Part shown: piece after piece, positions 32,309-40,230 of the stretch | How the letters are laid out: every line of letters begins with the position of its first letter | How positions within the stretch are numbered: position 1 is the first letter of the stretch | Origin: JBHIBC01 sp046758905 | GTDB taxonomy: Bacteria > Acidobacteriota > Polarisedimenticolia > Gp22-AA2 | Length of the DNA: 41,476 nucleotides | Assembly (NCBI GenBank): GCA_046758905.1 | Contig: JBHIBC010000020.1 | Coordinates: 1-41,476, forward strand | Direction: 5' to 3' | Made by a program: the position numbers and the translations under genes | Notes under the pieces: model-generated | Database searches by the model: none | Told to the model about the DNA's origin: nothing | What the model saw: the letters and a program-made list of their open reading frames with translations, nothing else

Positions 32309-32500
32309 TCACTCGTCCGGCTGCTTCCTTCCCGTCCCGTGACAGAGCTCGCATCTGCCGGAACCCTCACAAGTCGTGCAGCGGACGGTGCGCTTGCGAC
32401 GCAGCCCTCGCCTGCGGATGAGGCACTCTCCCGTCCCGTCGCACCGATGGCACTGACCCGAACCCTTGCAGAAAGGGCAGATCCGTGCTTTGTTCTCCAT
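32309..32500 (-). CDS. DnaJ-type zinc-finger microprotein
   Basis: 63 residues consisting of little more than four CxxCxGxG repeats: CPFCKGSG, CHRCDGTG, CTTCEGSG and CELCHGTG. This is the cysteine-rich domain of DnaJ/Hsp40, which binds two zinc ions and can hold unfolded substrates or act on disulfides. J domain and C-terminal domains are absent, and the linker (IRRRGLRRKR) is basic. It could be a stand-alone chaperone-like or RNA-binding module; function not predictable. The ATG at 32500 is the only start, with a weak ribosome-binding site. Nearest upstream gene on the strand is the matrixin-like protease, 315 bp away. Confidence 0.8.
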   Translation of the reverse strand: MENKARICPFCKGSGQCHRCDGTGECLIRRRGLRRKRTVRCTTCEGSGRCELCHGTGRKQPDE

Positions 32501-32815
32501 TGTCCGGCTTCGGAGCAGCGAGGCGGATTGCCGCGGCCCGTTCGGGGAACCGCCCGCCGGGGGAGCGACCCCTGCAGAGCGTCCGATCCCTGCTCCTCCC
32601 TCCGCTCTCGCATTCTACGCGCCGCCCGGCGGACGGGACCCGAACATTCTCGAGAACTTCCGGAAAGCCGCTCCCGGCCCGCGGGATCGGGGGAAAGCTG
32701 ACCCTACGGGCGAACCCCCCCTCGGGGCCCGGGGGATCCCGACAATCACGGCTCCCGGAACCCGCCGCCGCGTTCCGCGGCGACGCCTACGCGATCGGCC
32801 CCGAGCCCGCTCTGC
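32501..32815. other. Intergenic region between protease and zinc-finger genes
   Basis: 315 bp. Several open frames cross it on the plus strand, but they have skewed composition and no family resemblance. It should contain the terminator of the protease gene and the promoter of the zinc-finger gene on the minus strand; I see neither a clear -10/-35 pair nor a hairpin with a T-tract. Confidence 0.5.
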
Positions 32816-33628
32816 CTACCTGCAGAAACCCTTCGAGGCACAGTCGGGATCGGCGCAGTCGGCCAGGCCGTCCCCGTCGTTATCGATCCCGTCGCGACAC
32901 TTGTTCTCGGTGGGCGCGGGGGGCTCCGGGAGACAGTTGACGTCCTCGCAGGCGTAGATGAAGTCGAACTGCGCCTGGTCGTCCGCCTGGAACGTCTCCT
33001 TGCTGAAATCGCAGGGATCCCCGAACGCGAACATGAGCGCGTCCTGGACGTTCGTGTGCTCGAGGCCCACCACGTGGCCCAGCTCGTGCAGCGCCGTGGA
33101 CCTCAGGCTGAAGTGATTGGACGAGCCGGGGCAGAAAGGGGACCCCGGATCGCTCACCCACTGCACCTGCTTGTTGAGCGTGACGTCCGCGTCGGCCGTC
33201 TTGTAGAAGGTGCTCCCGGCGCAATTCTGGGTCTCCCCGAAGATCCAGAAGGCCGTCTCGCCGAGGGTGAACTGGCCTTGGTTCTTGAAGCGCACCAGGG
33301 TCCGGCCATCGTTCCTGGGACGGGACCCATCGTCCCGGATCTCGAACGGCGTGAACAGAAGGTCTCCCGTGGAGCCCCTCAGGCCGTCATCCGCGCTGCA
33401 GGCGGTGTCAGGGATCAGAGCGAGGGTGGCCTGCAGCTCGGCCTCCCACGCCGCCGCGTCGCCCAGGCAGCAGGAGGGAAGGGTCCCAAGATTCAGCATC
33501 GTGGTCACGGGGCGTTGGTCGATGAAGAACTTGACGAACGGCTCCACGTCGAAGCCCATGACGCTCGGGCTCGCGACGAGAAGGGCGGCCGCAACCGGAG
33601 CGGCAACGATCAACCGAGAGCGAGTCAT
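32816..33628 (-). CDS. Secreted matrixin-like zinc metalloprotease
   Basis: 270 residues. Signal peptide MTRSRLIVAAPVAAALLVAS, cleavage near VMG-F. The metzincin motif HELGHVVGLEH gives zinc ligands H181, H185 and H191 with catalytic E182; a Met-turn candidate is M199 (ALMFA). The C terminus has CRDGIDNDGDGLADCADPDC, a calcium-binding thrombospondin-type-3-like tail often found on secreted bacterial proteins. It should cleave proteins outside the cell or in the periplasm. The start at 33628 has GGAGGT 5 nt upstream. The gene ahead (stop at 33690) encodes a small exported protein and is separated by 61 bp, so they are likely co-expressed. Confidence 0.9.
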   Translation of the reverse strand: MTRSRLIVAAPVAAALLVASPSVMGFDVEPFVKFFIDQRPVTTMLNLGTLPSCCLGDAAAWEAELQATLALIPDTACSADDGLRGSTGDLLFTPFEIRDDGSRPRNDGRTLVRFKNQGQFTLGETAFWIFGETQNCAGSTFYKTADADVTLNKQVQWVSDPGSPFCPGSSNHFSLRSTALHELGHVVGLEHTNVQDALMFAFGDPCDFSKETFQADDQAQFDFIYACEDVNCLPEPPAPTENKCRDGIDNDGDGLADCADPDCASKGFCR

Positions 33629-33689
33629 CTCTGACCTCCAATGTTCGAGGGAGAATCCGAAGTCGAGTGGCAACCGGCGGCCGGAACCC

Positions 33690-34229
33690 CTAGCGTCCGC
33701 GGGCCCTCTCCTCGACGAGCCGGCGGAACTCATCCAGCGGGATGGGCCCCTGCGTCATCTCGACCCCCCCGACGAGCCCGAGTCCGGAGAGATCCCGGGT
33801 GACGTGACGGCGGCCCCACCGGTCTTCCGTGACGGTCCACTTGCCCATCGACAGGCCGATCGTGTGCAGCCTTCCATCAATGCGCTCGAGCTGCAGGAGA
33901 ACCCGTTCTCCCCTCCTGTAGGTCGCCTCTCCGAGGCTCACCAGGCGCTGCCCCCCCAGCTCGCCGCCGTAGGCGCTGATCTCTATGCGTGCGCCGGGGC
34001 GCAGGCCCCCCTTCAGGCTCTCCTCCACGCGAATGGTCACGCCCGTCATGATGCGACCATCCTCCGACCTGAAGGCCCGCTGGCCGAGCACCCTGCCCAC
34101 GATGATGGCGTGGGAGCCGTCGATGGTCTCCTCCAGCGACGCGCTTCGGACCATCGTGGCCAGGGCCGGTCCCACGGAGCAGATCACCAGCGCCACCACC
34201 ATTCCCGCAACCATTCGTCGAGGTCTCAT
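33690..34229 (-). CDS. Secreted protein of unknown function, partner of matrixin-like protease
   Basis: 179 residues. Signal peptide MRPRRMVAGMVVALVICSVG, cleavage near ALA-T. The mature domain has VRSASLEETIDGSHAIIVGR, then IMTGVTIRVEESLKGGLRPG and EISAYGGELGGQRLVSLGE, then RRGERVLLQL. I recall this beta-rich pattern (a residue pair for regulated export, then VExxLKG and PGG-like GG) from small exported proteins often found beside matrixin-like proteases, but I know no function for it. AAGGAGG lies 7 nt before the ATG at 34229, which settles the start. It may be an inhibitor, chaperone or substrate of the protease; this is speculation. Confidence 0.72.
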   Translation of the reverse strand: MRPRRMVAGMVVALVICSVGPALATMVRSASLEETIDGSHAIIVGRVLGQRAFRSEDGRIMTGVTIRVEESLKGGLRPGARIEISAYGGELGGQRLVSLGEATYRRGERVLLQLERIDGRLHTIGLSMGKWTVTEDRWGRRHVTRDLSGLGLVGGVEMTQGPIPLDEFRRLVEERARGR

Positions 34230-34722
34230 GGCCTTCCCTCCTTCGCGACGGTGGACATTCGAGTGAAGGCTGCCGAGCTTCGGCGCCTCGCGGCGCCGTA
34301 CCGCCCCGCGGCGCTTCAACGGGCCGAAGCCAATGTTGGGGGGTCGCCTCCGGCGGGTCCCGCTGCCTGGAGGGCCTTCGCTCGAGGAGTGTCTTCCTGC
34401 CGTGGCCGACGATCGCTCGCCACATGGAGCGCCCTCGGATGCGGGATGTTCGGTTGTCGAGGCAGCCCCGTCTACCACACACCGAGCCGTCAGATCAAGA
34501 GGGCTCCGAGCACGGCGATGGGTGACCGCGGGGGGGGGCGCTCCGCGACAGGTGCGGGTCGGACCCGCCCGTCGGGTAGGGCAGTAGAGGGAGCCCCCCC
34601 TTTCGTGGTATCCTCCCGCCAATCGGTTCTTCCGTTGCCTCCGCTTCCAGTTCAGGGGGCGTGCCCCCGAGCCGCCCGCCGCCGCGGGCTTTCGTGGGGC
34701 CGGTCGGAAAGGAGGGGGCGTG
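34230..34722. other. Divergent intergenic region with hairpins and a G9 tract
   Basis: About 490 bp between two oppositely directed exported-protein genes. It contains a run of nine G (34530-34538), a 15-bp palindrome with arms GCGGGTC (34554-34560) and GACCCGC (34562-34568), and GGGGGC/GCCCCC arms at 34655-34660 and 34663-34668. TATCCT near 34610 might be a -10 box for the plus-strand gene but lacks a good -35. No gene is credible here. Confidence 0.5.
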
Positions 34723-35367
34723 ATGAGTCGGAAAGGTTTCGTCTCGGTGGCGATCGCGCTGTCGTGCGCGGCTTCCTCTCTCTATGTCTACGGGGGATCG
34801 TGCGGGGACAACCGGCCGGTGAGCCGTGCCCAGAAGCGGATGGACGAGCGGCTGGACCCCGATCGGCCGGGCCGCGGTCCTGCCCGGACCGAGCGGGACC
34901 GGGCGCCGCGAAACCACGGGCAGTGGATCCAGGTGACGGCGCGGCAGCGCGAGCAGGTCCGCACCTGCACCCGGGCCACGGACCTCGTTCGGTCGCTGGC
35001 CCGGGAGATGGGACGCGCCGCCAAAGGGTCGCGCTTCAGCGTCGCGGCCGTCCGCAGACGGCAGGCGCGGCTGAGCGAGTCAATCCTCAGGCTCCGGCGG
35101 GAGCACCAGCGGTTCGCCGGCGGCTTGGCGGACGCTCAGCGGGAGCAGCTCGGAGATCGGATCCGGCAGATGGAGCGCTGCGGCGAACGGCTGGACGCGC
35201 ATCTCGAGGAGCTGGCTCGGGTGCTCGCGGGCGCCACCCCGGACAGCCGCCTCGTCGCCGATCGGGCCCGCGAGGTGGAGCGGGAAGCCAGGATGTGGCA
35301 GAAGCAATACCGCTTCATCGCCAGGATGATGATCGAGGGCCCGGACCCGGTCGCCGCCCGTAGGTGA
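34723..35367 (+). CDS. Exported coiled-coil protein, unknown function
   Basis: 214 residues. N terminus MSRKGFVSVAIALSCAASSL is a signal peptide; the next segment, GSCGDN, offers a cysteine but no proper lipobox. The rest is highly charged and predicted helical: TARQREQVRTCTRATDLVRS, RRRQARLSESILRLRREHQR, RIRQMERCGERLDAHLEEL and REVEREARMWQKQYRFIARM, with heptad-like spacing. AGGAGG lies 7 nt before the ATG at 34723, ruling out the GTG three bases upstream. I do not recognise the family. A periplasmic structural or chaperone-like role would fit but is unsupported. Confidence 0.7.
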   Translation: MSRKGFVSVAIALSCAASSLYVYGGSCGDNRPVSRAQKRMDERLDPDRPGRGPARTERDRAPRNHGQWIQVTARQREQVRTCTRATDLVRSLAREMGRAAKGSRFSVAAVRRRQARLSESILRLRREHQRFAGGLADAQREQLGDRIRQMERCGERLDAHLEELARVLAGATPDSRLVADRAREVEREARMWQKQYRFIARMMIEGPDPVAARR

Positions 35368-35630
35368 GCGGCGAACCTTCCCTTCGCACGCAGGAGCGCA
35401 CCGCGCGGGTCCGCCGCCGTCCCGCTGAACCGCCTCCGGGGCTCGTCGACCCGGACGATCCTCGCGGAAGCACCGCGGTTGCCGGCGCGGGTGGAGTCAC
35501 GCCCCCCCTCCCCCACCCGGTGGTCCCTCCCCTGCCGCGGACGCCGGAACGGGCGGGGCTGCGCGGCGGCGGGATCGGGCCCGGTCCGGCCTCGTCCTTC
35601 CCGCCCGCTGGCGGGTTGCTGAATTCACCC

Positions 35631-35659
35631 TTGACTCCCGGGCGATGTTCCGGTAGGCT
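35631..35659 (+). promoter_or_regulatory. Promoter of cold-shock cassette 2
   Basis: TTGACT (35631-35636) and TAGGCT (35654-35659) with 17-bp spacing. The -35 hexamer and spacing are identical to cassette 1 (23254-23282), while the -10 box is weaker (three of six). Conservation between the two cassettes is the main support. Confidence 0.6.
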
Positions 35660-35813
35660 GGCGCGCGTATGGCCCGCATTGACGTACCCGTCACCTTGAC
35701 AGCACCGCGCTGCAGGCAGGTCCGCTAACGGTTTCCAATCTCTCAATGTGAGGCTGTTCGGGAGGGCAATTCGGCCCTCAACGGTGCCCTTGCGGCAGAG
35801 GAGAAGAAGTAGA
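35660..35813 (+). ncRNA. Conserved 5' leader of cold-shock cassette 2 (putative cis-regulatory RNA)
   Basis: Paralogue of the leader at 23283-23435, of equal length within one base. GAGGGC (35762-35767) pairs with GCCCTC (35774-35779) around the same AATTCG loop, and the competing pair AGGGCA (35763-35768) with TGCCCT (35785-35790) is also kept. Near the 5' end this copy reads TGACGTAC, eight bases of the E. coli cspA cold box TGACGTACAGA; copy 1 does not have it. The last 25 bases before the ATG (GCGGC, GAGGAGAAGAAGTAGA) are nearly identical in both. Confidence 0.6.
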
Positions 35814-36017
35814 ATGGTCAGAGGCAAGGTCAAGTGGTTCAACGACGCGAAGGGGTTCGGGTTCATCTCTCCGGACGACGGCTCCAAAGACGTCTTCGTC
35901 CACCACTCCGCGATCGAGATGCAGGGGTTCAAGTGCCTCACCGAGGGTCAGAGCGTGGAGTTCGAGATCGTCCAAGGCCAGAAAGGTCCGGCCGCGCAGA
36001 ACGTTCGGCTGATCTGA
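35814..36017 (+). CDS. Cold-shock domain protein (CspA family), copy 2
   Basis: 67 residues, same length as copy 1, differing at seven positions (T3R, Q35E, S41C, S43T, G47S, D51E, A53V by count). RNP1 KGFGFI and RNP2 VFVHHSAI are unchanged. It should bind single-stranded nucleic acid in the same way; different promoter strength and leader details suggest different expression. The gene is followed after 73 nt by its RRM partner. Start ATG at 35814; the in-frame extension to 35748 lies in the leader. Confidence 0.97.
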   Translation: MVRGKVKWFNDAKGFGFISPDDGSKDVFVHHSAIEMQGFKCLTEGQSVEFEIVQGQKGPAAQNVRLI

Positions 36018-36090
36018 GAGCCCGTGTCGCCATCGGCGGCCCCTGGAAGGCGTGCCCCGGGGGCCGGGATCTCTTTCCAGAGAGCGTGAG

Positions 36091-36468
36091 ATGAGCCGAA
36101 AGCTGTTCGTGGGTAACCTTTCCTTCGAGACCGGGGACGCCGATCTGAAGGAACTATTCTCGAGGTCGGGGCGGTGCGAGTCGGCCTCGGTCGTCAGGGA
36201 TCGCGCCACCGGCCGCTCCCGGGGGTTCGGCTTCGTGGAGATGAGCTCGGACGATGAGGCGCACGGCGCCATCGCCCAGCTCGACGGCAGCGAGCTGCAG
36301 GGCAGGACGATCAGCGTCAGCGAAGCCCGGGAACGATCCGGTGGCCGGACCGGACGCGGCTCCTGGCCTCCCCGCGGCTTCGACCATCGGCCCTCGTCTC
36401 CCGGGCCGCGCTTTCGCAAGAGTCGGGGCAGCCGGCGCGGCCTGCGCGGAAAGAGGCGCAGTCTCTGA
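36091..36468 (+). CDS. RRM-type RNA-binding protein, copy 2
   Basis: 125 residues, paralogue of 23712-24089. RNP2 LFVGNL, RNP1 RGFGFVEM, basic tail RGSRRGLRGKRRSL. The RRM itself is well conserved between copies, while the proline-rich linker (about residues 95-108) is the most variable part. It lies 73 nt after csp copy 2, and the spacer also aligns with that of cassette 1, so the whole promoter-leader-csp-rrm unit was duplicated. No desaturase follows this copy. Confidence 0.93.
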   Translation: MSRKLFVGNLSFETGDADLKELFSRSGRCESASVVRDRATGRSRGFGFVEMSSDDEAHGAIAQLDGSELQGRTISVSEARERSGGRTGRGSWPPRGFDHRPSSPGPRFRKSRGSRRGLRGKRRSL

Positions 36469-36639
36469 CCGAATCGGAGGCCGCTCCTCCCCGAGCTCCG
36501 GAGCCGGCGCCTGAGTGACCTCGAGCGCGCGATCTTCGCACCGGAGCTCGGGACCGCCTCCCTCCGCCCCTCCGGTCGGAGCAGGCCGGCGGCGGGAGGA
36601 CGGCCGCCCGGGTCGGGCCCGATGGCGGCTTCAAGGGGA

Positions 36640-36670
36640 TCGACTCAACCCGTCGCTCCCGGATTACAAT
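36640..36670 (+). promoter_or_regulatory. Possible promoter for the small basic protein
   Basis: TACAAT (36665-36670) matches the -10 consensus at five of six bases and lies in an unusually AT-rich patch for this region. The best -35 candidate, TCGACT (36640-36645), is 19 bp upstream, slightly long. It lies 73 bp before the GTG of the small basic gene. Confidence 0.35.
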
Positions 36671-36743
36671 TCTCGAGCCGGTTCGGCCATAGCCCGGCGG
36701 ACGCCCGCCACGGCGGGCGCGACCGGCACCGCGAGGTCCCATC

Positions 36744-37010
36744 GTGGCGAGAAGATCCAGGTCATCATTCAAGAAACGTCAGAGGGAGCTGGCGCGGCAG
36801 CAGAGACGTCAGGACAAACTCGCGCGACGCCTGCAGAGGAAGATGGAGCGGCAGCATGATGTGCAGCCGCAGACCGAGCCCGGGGATCCGACCGTCTCCG
36901 ACGTCGACGCCGGTCCTCCGCCACCGCGCGGAGAGGAGGAACAGGCGTCGACGCCGCACGGCGACGACGCACCCCCTTCCCAGGACGCTGCCGGAAGACA
37001 CAAGGCCTGA
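36744..37010 (+). CDS. Small basic protein with acidic C-terminal half
   Basis: 88 residues. The first 37 (MARRSRSSFKKRQRELARQQ and following KLARRLQRKMERQ) are strongly basic and helical, like small ribosome- or RNA-associated proteins that I recall as common in high-GC environmental bacteria. The second half is acidic and disordered (DPTVSDVDAG, PPRGEEEQ). The start is GTG at 36744 with GAGG 8 nt upstream. It lies downstream of the second csp-rrm cassette on the same strand, but after 275 bp and with its own promoter candidate. No domain name can be given. Confidence 0.6.
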   Translation: MARRSRSSFKKRQRELARQQRRQDKLARRLQRKMERQHDVQPQTEPGDPTVSDVDAGPPPPRGEEEQASTPHGDDAPPSQDAAGRHKA

Positions 37011-37117
37011 CCACCCCCGGGTCCGGAAAGCGCGGCCGCCGACGAGAGCGGCTTCGCCGTCGATCACGTCCATCCCGCGGCTCTCCGGGAGCCCCACCGG
37101 TCCCACCTCGTGGGCTC

Positions 37118-39030
37118 TCAGGGCGCGATCGCCTCGAGCTCCCGGCACAGATCGATCGCCGTCGCGCAGCGCCGGTCCGCGTCCTTTCGCAAGCAACGGC
37201 GAATCACGCGACCTACCGCCTGCGGCAGGTCGGCCCGCAGCTCGGTGACCGGGCGGGGCTCGTCCCTGAGGATCGCGCTGATCAGATCCGCCTGGGCCCC
37301 CCGCCGAAAGGGATGAGCAGCGGTCACCATCTCATAGAAGATGATGCCGAGGGAGAAGACGTCGGACCGGGGCCCGGGAGACCTCCCCTGAAGCCGCTCG
37401 GGAGACATGTACCGAACCGTGCCCGTCACCGCGCCCTCTCCCGTGACGGTGTCGGTCGAATACCGGCTGCAGGGCGCCTCGGTGGGGAACACCTCGGCGA
37501 GACCGAACTCCAGCACCTTCACCACCCCGTCATCGTTCACCACGATATTCGCGGGCCTGAGATCCCGGCGGGCGATGCCGCGCCGGTGCGCCGCGGCGAC
37601 GGCACTCGCGATCTGCACCGCGGGCCGGAGGAACGGAAGCAGGCCCAGGCCACCCGCCGGAATGAGCCTATCCAGGGTGCGGCCCGGGACCAGCTCCACC
37701 GTGATGAAAGGCAGGTCCCCGTCCTCCTCCACCGAGTAGACCACGACGAAGTTGAGGTGATTCAGGGCGGCGATGGCCCGAGCCTCCCGTCAAAAACGCC
37801 GGCTCCGCCGCGGAACGCGGGCGATCTCCGGTGACATCACCTTGAGGGCCGCCCTGCGCCTGAGCTTCCCGTCCTCGGCGACGTAGACCTGGCCCATACC
37901 GCCCTCTCCCAGCCGGTCCACGATGACGTAGTGATTGAGCTTGGAGCCGGTGGCGAGCCTGCGTCCCGTGCGTTTCGATCCGGCCGTCGCCGCCGCCCGG
38001 CGCGGCGCCCCGATCCCGGGGATCGCGAGCCCGACCCGCGCCGCGACGGCGCGGAAGCGGGACTCGCCGTGCAGGCTGTCGAGGACGGCGGACAGGCCGA
38101 GCAGCACGCAGCGCGGCGCGCGCTCCTCGATCAACCGGTCGAGGTAATCCAGCGCCCGGTGCGCCTCTCCGAGGCGCGCGTGGATCCCTGCCAGATGGTA
38201 CCAGGCGGTCGGCAGCAGATGAGGGTCCGCCGCGAGCCTCGCCGCGAGGGCGGCGGCCGCCTGCCTCTCGCCCCGGGCGGCCAACGTCTTCGCTCTCTCC
38301 GCGCGCAGCGCCGCGGCGTCGCCCAACCGCTCCCGGGCCTTCTCCAAGGTGTCGGGCGAGGCGTCGCCCTCCCCCCATCGCCCGGTAACAGGAGGCGAGC
38401 CCCATCCAGGCCCTGAGGTACCCGGGCACCATGCCGACGACCCGTTGATAGCGCTCCGCGGCGCCGTCGCAGCGATCCGCGGAGTAGAGGAAGTCGGCGA
38501 CGTTCGTGCTGATCCCCGGGTCGAGAGGATCGAGACCGCGGGCCCGCTCGATCTGTCGGAGGGCGTCCTCGGGCCGCCCGGTCGCGAACAGCAGATCACC
38601 CAGGATCACGTGCGTCGGCACGTGACCCGGACTGAGCCTCAGCGCGCCTCGCAGGGTGGCCTCCGCCGAGACGAAATCCCAGTCGAAGAAGAACTGCACC
38701 CCGCCGAGCGCCGAGTGACTCTCACCGAGCAGCGGACCCAATCGCATCGCGTTCACCGCGGCATCCCTGGCCTTCGGGAAGGCTTCCACCGCCGGCTCGA
38801 GGCCGTAGAGCGCCTGGAGCCCGTAGTAGCCTGCCAGACCGCAATAGCCGTAGGGCGCCTCCGGATGCAGCCGGATCACCTCATCGATGCAGGCTACCGC
38901 ACGCTCGATCTGATCGGGCGTGCGGTGATTGAGGTGGTGATGACCCTTAAGATACGTGTTCATCGCGGTGGCCGAGAGTCCGGCCCCGAAGGCCAGTACG
39001 CGCCTCTCCGTCTCCGACAGTCGCATCCTG
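37118..39030 (-). pseudogene. TPR-Ser/Thr kinase pseudogene (frameshift, in-frame TGA, 5' truncated)
   Basis: Read from 39030 downward: TPR-like repeats (TAMNTYLKGHHHLNHRTPDQ, RATLRGALRLSP-like units), then a frameshift in a G6 run (plus-strand C run at 38371-38376), then more TPRs ending in RFRAVAARVGLAIPG, then a kinase N-lobe with LGEGGMGQVYVA and the lysine in AALKVM. A TGA at 37792-37790 interrupts RRF*REARAIAALNH; a C-to-T change of an Arg CGA codon would explain it. The same frame continues to the kinase end at 37118. The catalytic HRD is RRD and DFG is EFG (VVKVLEFGLAEVF), so activity was probably lost. The 5' end abuts an IS transposase fragment. TPR before kinase is the reverse of the usual order. 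Confidence 0.8.
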
Positions 39031-39035
39031 ATCGC

Positions 39036-39420
39036 GCAGGATGCACCCCACCGTGGCGGCCGAGGTCCGGAGGCCTTGCCGTCGCAGCGGCACCACGAGC
39101 TTGAGCTTGCCCCAGCAGGGGTATTGGCGCCGCAGGCGCAGCACCGTTGCGGCCAGCGTGGCGCTCCACTGCGGTTGCCGCACCCGCCGCGGGCTACGGC
39201 ATCTCGGCCCGAGGCTCGTGAGATCGTCCGCGTCGAGCCGTCGCGCCCAGCTGTACAGCGAGGCCCGCGAGACCCTGAAGACCTCGCAGACATCCTCCCC
39301 CTGGCCCGTGCGGCGCCACATCTCCGGCACCTGCAGGCGTCGCAGCGCTTCAGGCGAGAGTTCGGGGGGGCGAAGCTGACTGCCCCGGACCATGGTCCGG
39401 GGCAGTCCCTTGAACAGCAT
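39036..39420 (-). pseudogene. Transposase N-terminal fragment
   Basis: About 129 recognisable residues. It has an HTH region (LSPEALRRLQVPEMWRRTGQ, VCEVFRVSRASLYSWARRLD) and LRRQYPCWGKLKLVVPLRRQ plus TSAATVGCILRD, a segment typical of IS481/IS3-type transposases before the integrase core. Homology stops at about residue 130, where it runs into unrelated sequence and terminates at 38947. The ATG at 39420 has AAGGAGG 5 nt upstream. No DDE triad, so inactive. Confidence 0.8.
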
Positions 39421-39449
39421 CGGGGCCTCCTTATCAGAGGCCCCCTTTT
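39378..39449 (-). promoter_or_regulatory. Two strong hairpins around the transposase start
   Basis: A perfect 30-bp palindrome at 39378-39407 (arm GACTGCCCCGGACCA and its complement) begins 13 nt inside the transposase gene. Just upstream, GGGGCCTC (39444-39437) pairs with GAGGCCCC (39429-39422) and partly buries the Shine-Dalgarno AAGGAGG (39432-39426). On the plus strand the second hairpin is followed by CTTTTA (39445-39450) and could act as an intrinsic terminator. This resembles IS devices that prevent translation from read-through transcripts. Confidence 0.65.
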
Positions 39450-39591
39450 ACTCCATAGGTCCGTGTCAACATGTATCTGAGCCAAGTCAGATGCACCTCT
39501 GAGGAACGCGGCCATCCTATTCCGTGCCGTTTGCCCTTCCCCTCGCAGCTCGTGTAGCCTTCACCGAGGAGGCGGATTCATAGGCCGGCAG

Positions 39592-40230
39592 ATGGCGAAC
39601 GGTGTCTCGGATCGGCGGGAGCGGCTCGCGCTCCGATGGGAGTTTCTCGAAAAGCAGAGCGACGCCTGCAGCGTGGTGACCGGGCGCATGGAAGTGATCT
39701 ACGTGAACTCACCCGCAAGATCCATGGTGGGCTCGGGATGGTTCGGTTGTCGCTGCTGGGAGGTTTTCCCCGTCGGGGACGAGAGCTGCGCCGCGCGCTG
39801 CCCCGCCGTCAAGGCCGTCCACCGCGGCAATGATATCGTCTACTGCGAGGAGACGATCTCCGCTCCCGACGGATCGCCCATGACTCTCGGAGTGGCTGTC
39901 ATCCCGGTTCGAGACGCGGGCGGGGAAGGGGAGCGCGCCGTTCTCCTCCTTCGGCCGAGGCCAGCGGGGATCTCCGAACCGGCCTTTCTGCGCGAAGTCC
40001 TGGAGCGGGCCAGGGAGGTGCGCGCCCTGTGCAGCCCCTCCTCCCCGGAGCGGTCCTACAGGCACGCCTCGGCGCACGAGGCGGGGACCCGCGGCAAGGG
40101 GCCCCTTCGGTCCCGAACCCGGCGCCGACGCCCCCGCGGCGGTACTGGAGGAGGTAGTAGAACGCTCCGCCCGCGGGCGGCGCCGCGCTCGCGGGATCCT
40201 CGGCGTCCGAGGTCGCCGGGCTCCGCCTGA
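39592..40230 (+). CDS. PAS-like protein with cysteine cluster, probably truncated
   Basis: 212 residues as an open frame, but only about the first 150 look native. They form a PAS-like domain (EFLEKQSDACSVVTGRMEVI, YVNSPARSMVG) with a dense cysteine group, CRCWEVFPVGDESCAARCPA, that may bind a metal or sense redox state. After REVRALCS the translation turns into Arg/Gly/Pro-rich sequence that is the antisense of a secreted-protein gene fragment, so the original C terminus, perhaps an output domain, was lost at a junction near 40050. The ATG at 39592 has no close ribosome-binding site; GAGGAGG is about 20 nt away. Confidence 0.55.
   Translation: MANGVSDRRERLALRWEFLEKQSDACSVVTGRMEVIYVNSPARSMVGSGWFGCRCWEVFPVGDESCAARCPAVKAVHRGNDIVYCEETISAPDGSPMTLGVAVIPVRDAGGEGERAVLLLRPRPAGISEPAFLREVLERAREVRALCSPSSPERSYRHASAHEAGTRGKGPLRSRTRRRRPRGGTGGGSRTLRPRAAPRSRDPRRPRSPGSA

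Larger units (their letters stand above)
39030..39480 (-). mobile_element. Truncated insertion sequence remnant (IS481/IS3-like)
   Basis: Contains the N-terminal third of a transposase and its upstream control region. The outer end probably lies near 39460-39480, where the minus strand reads TTGGCTCAGATACATGTTGACA, here given in two parts: TTGGCTCAGATA and CATGTTGACA. The opposite end, the DDE catalytic domain and a target-site duplication are missing, because sequence switches to the TPR-kinase pseudogene near 39030. It marks a deletion or recombination junction. Confidence 0.65.

Noticed and set aside
37790..37792. In-frame TGA in the kinase as a possible selenocysteine codon, given the SelD-type oxidoreductase in the window
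   Set aside because: The position corresponds to a non-catalytic residue (RRFxREA) where Arg or Glu is normal, and other lesions are present; nonsense mutation is simpler. The same applies to the TGA at 40868-40870.
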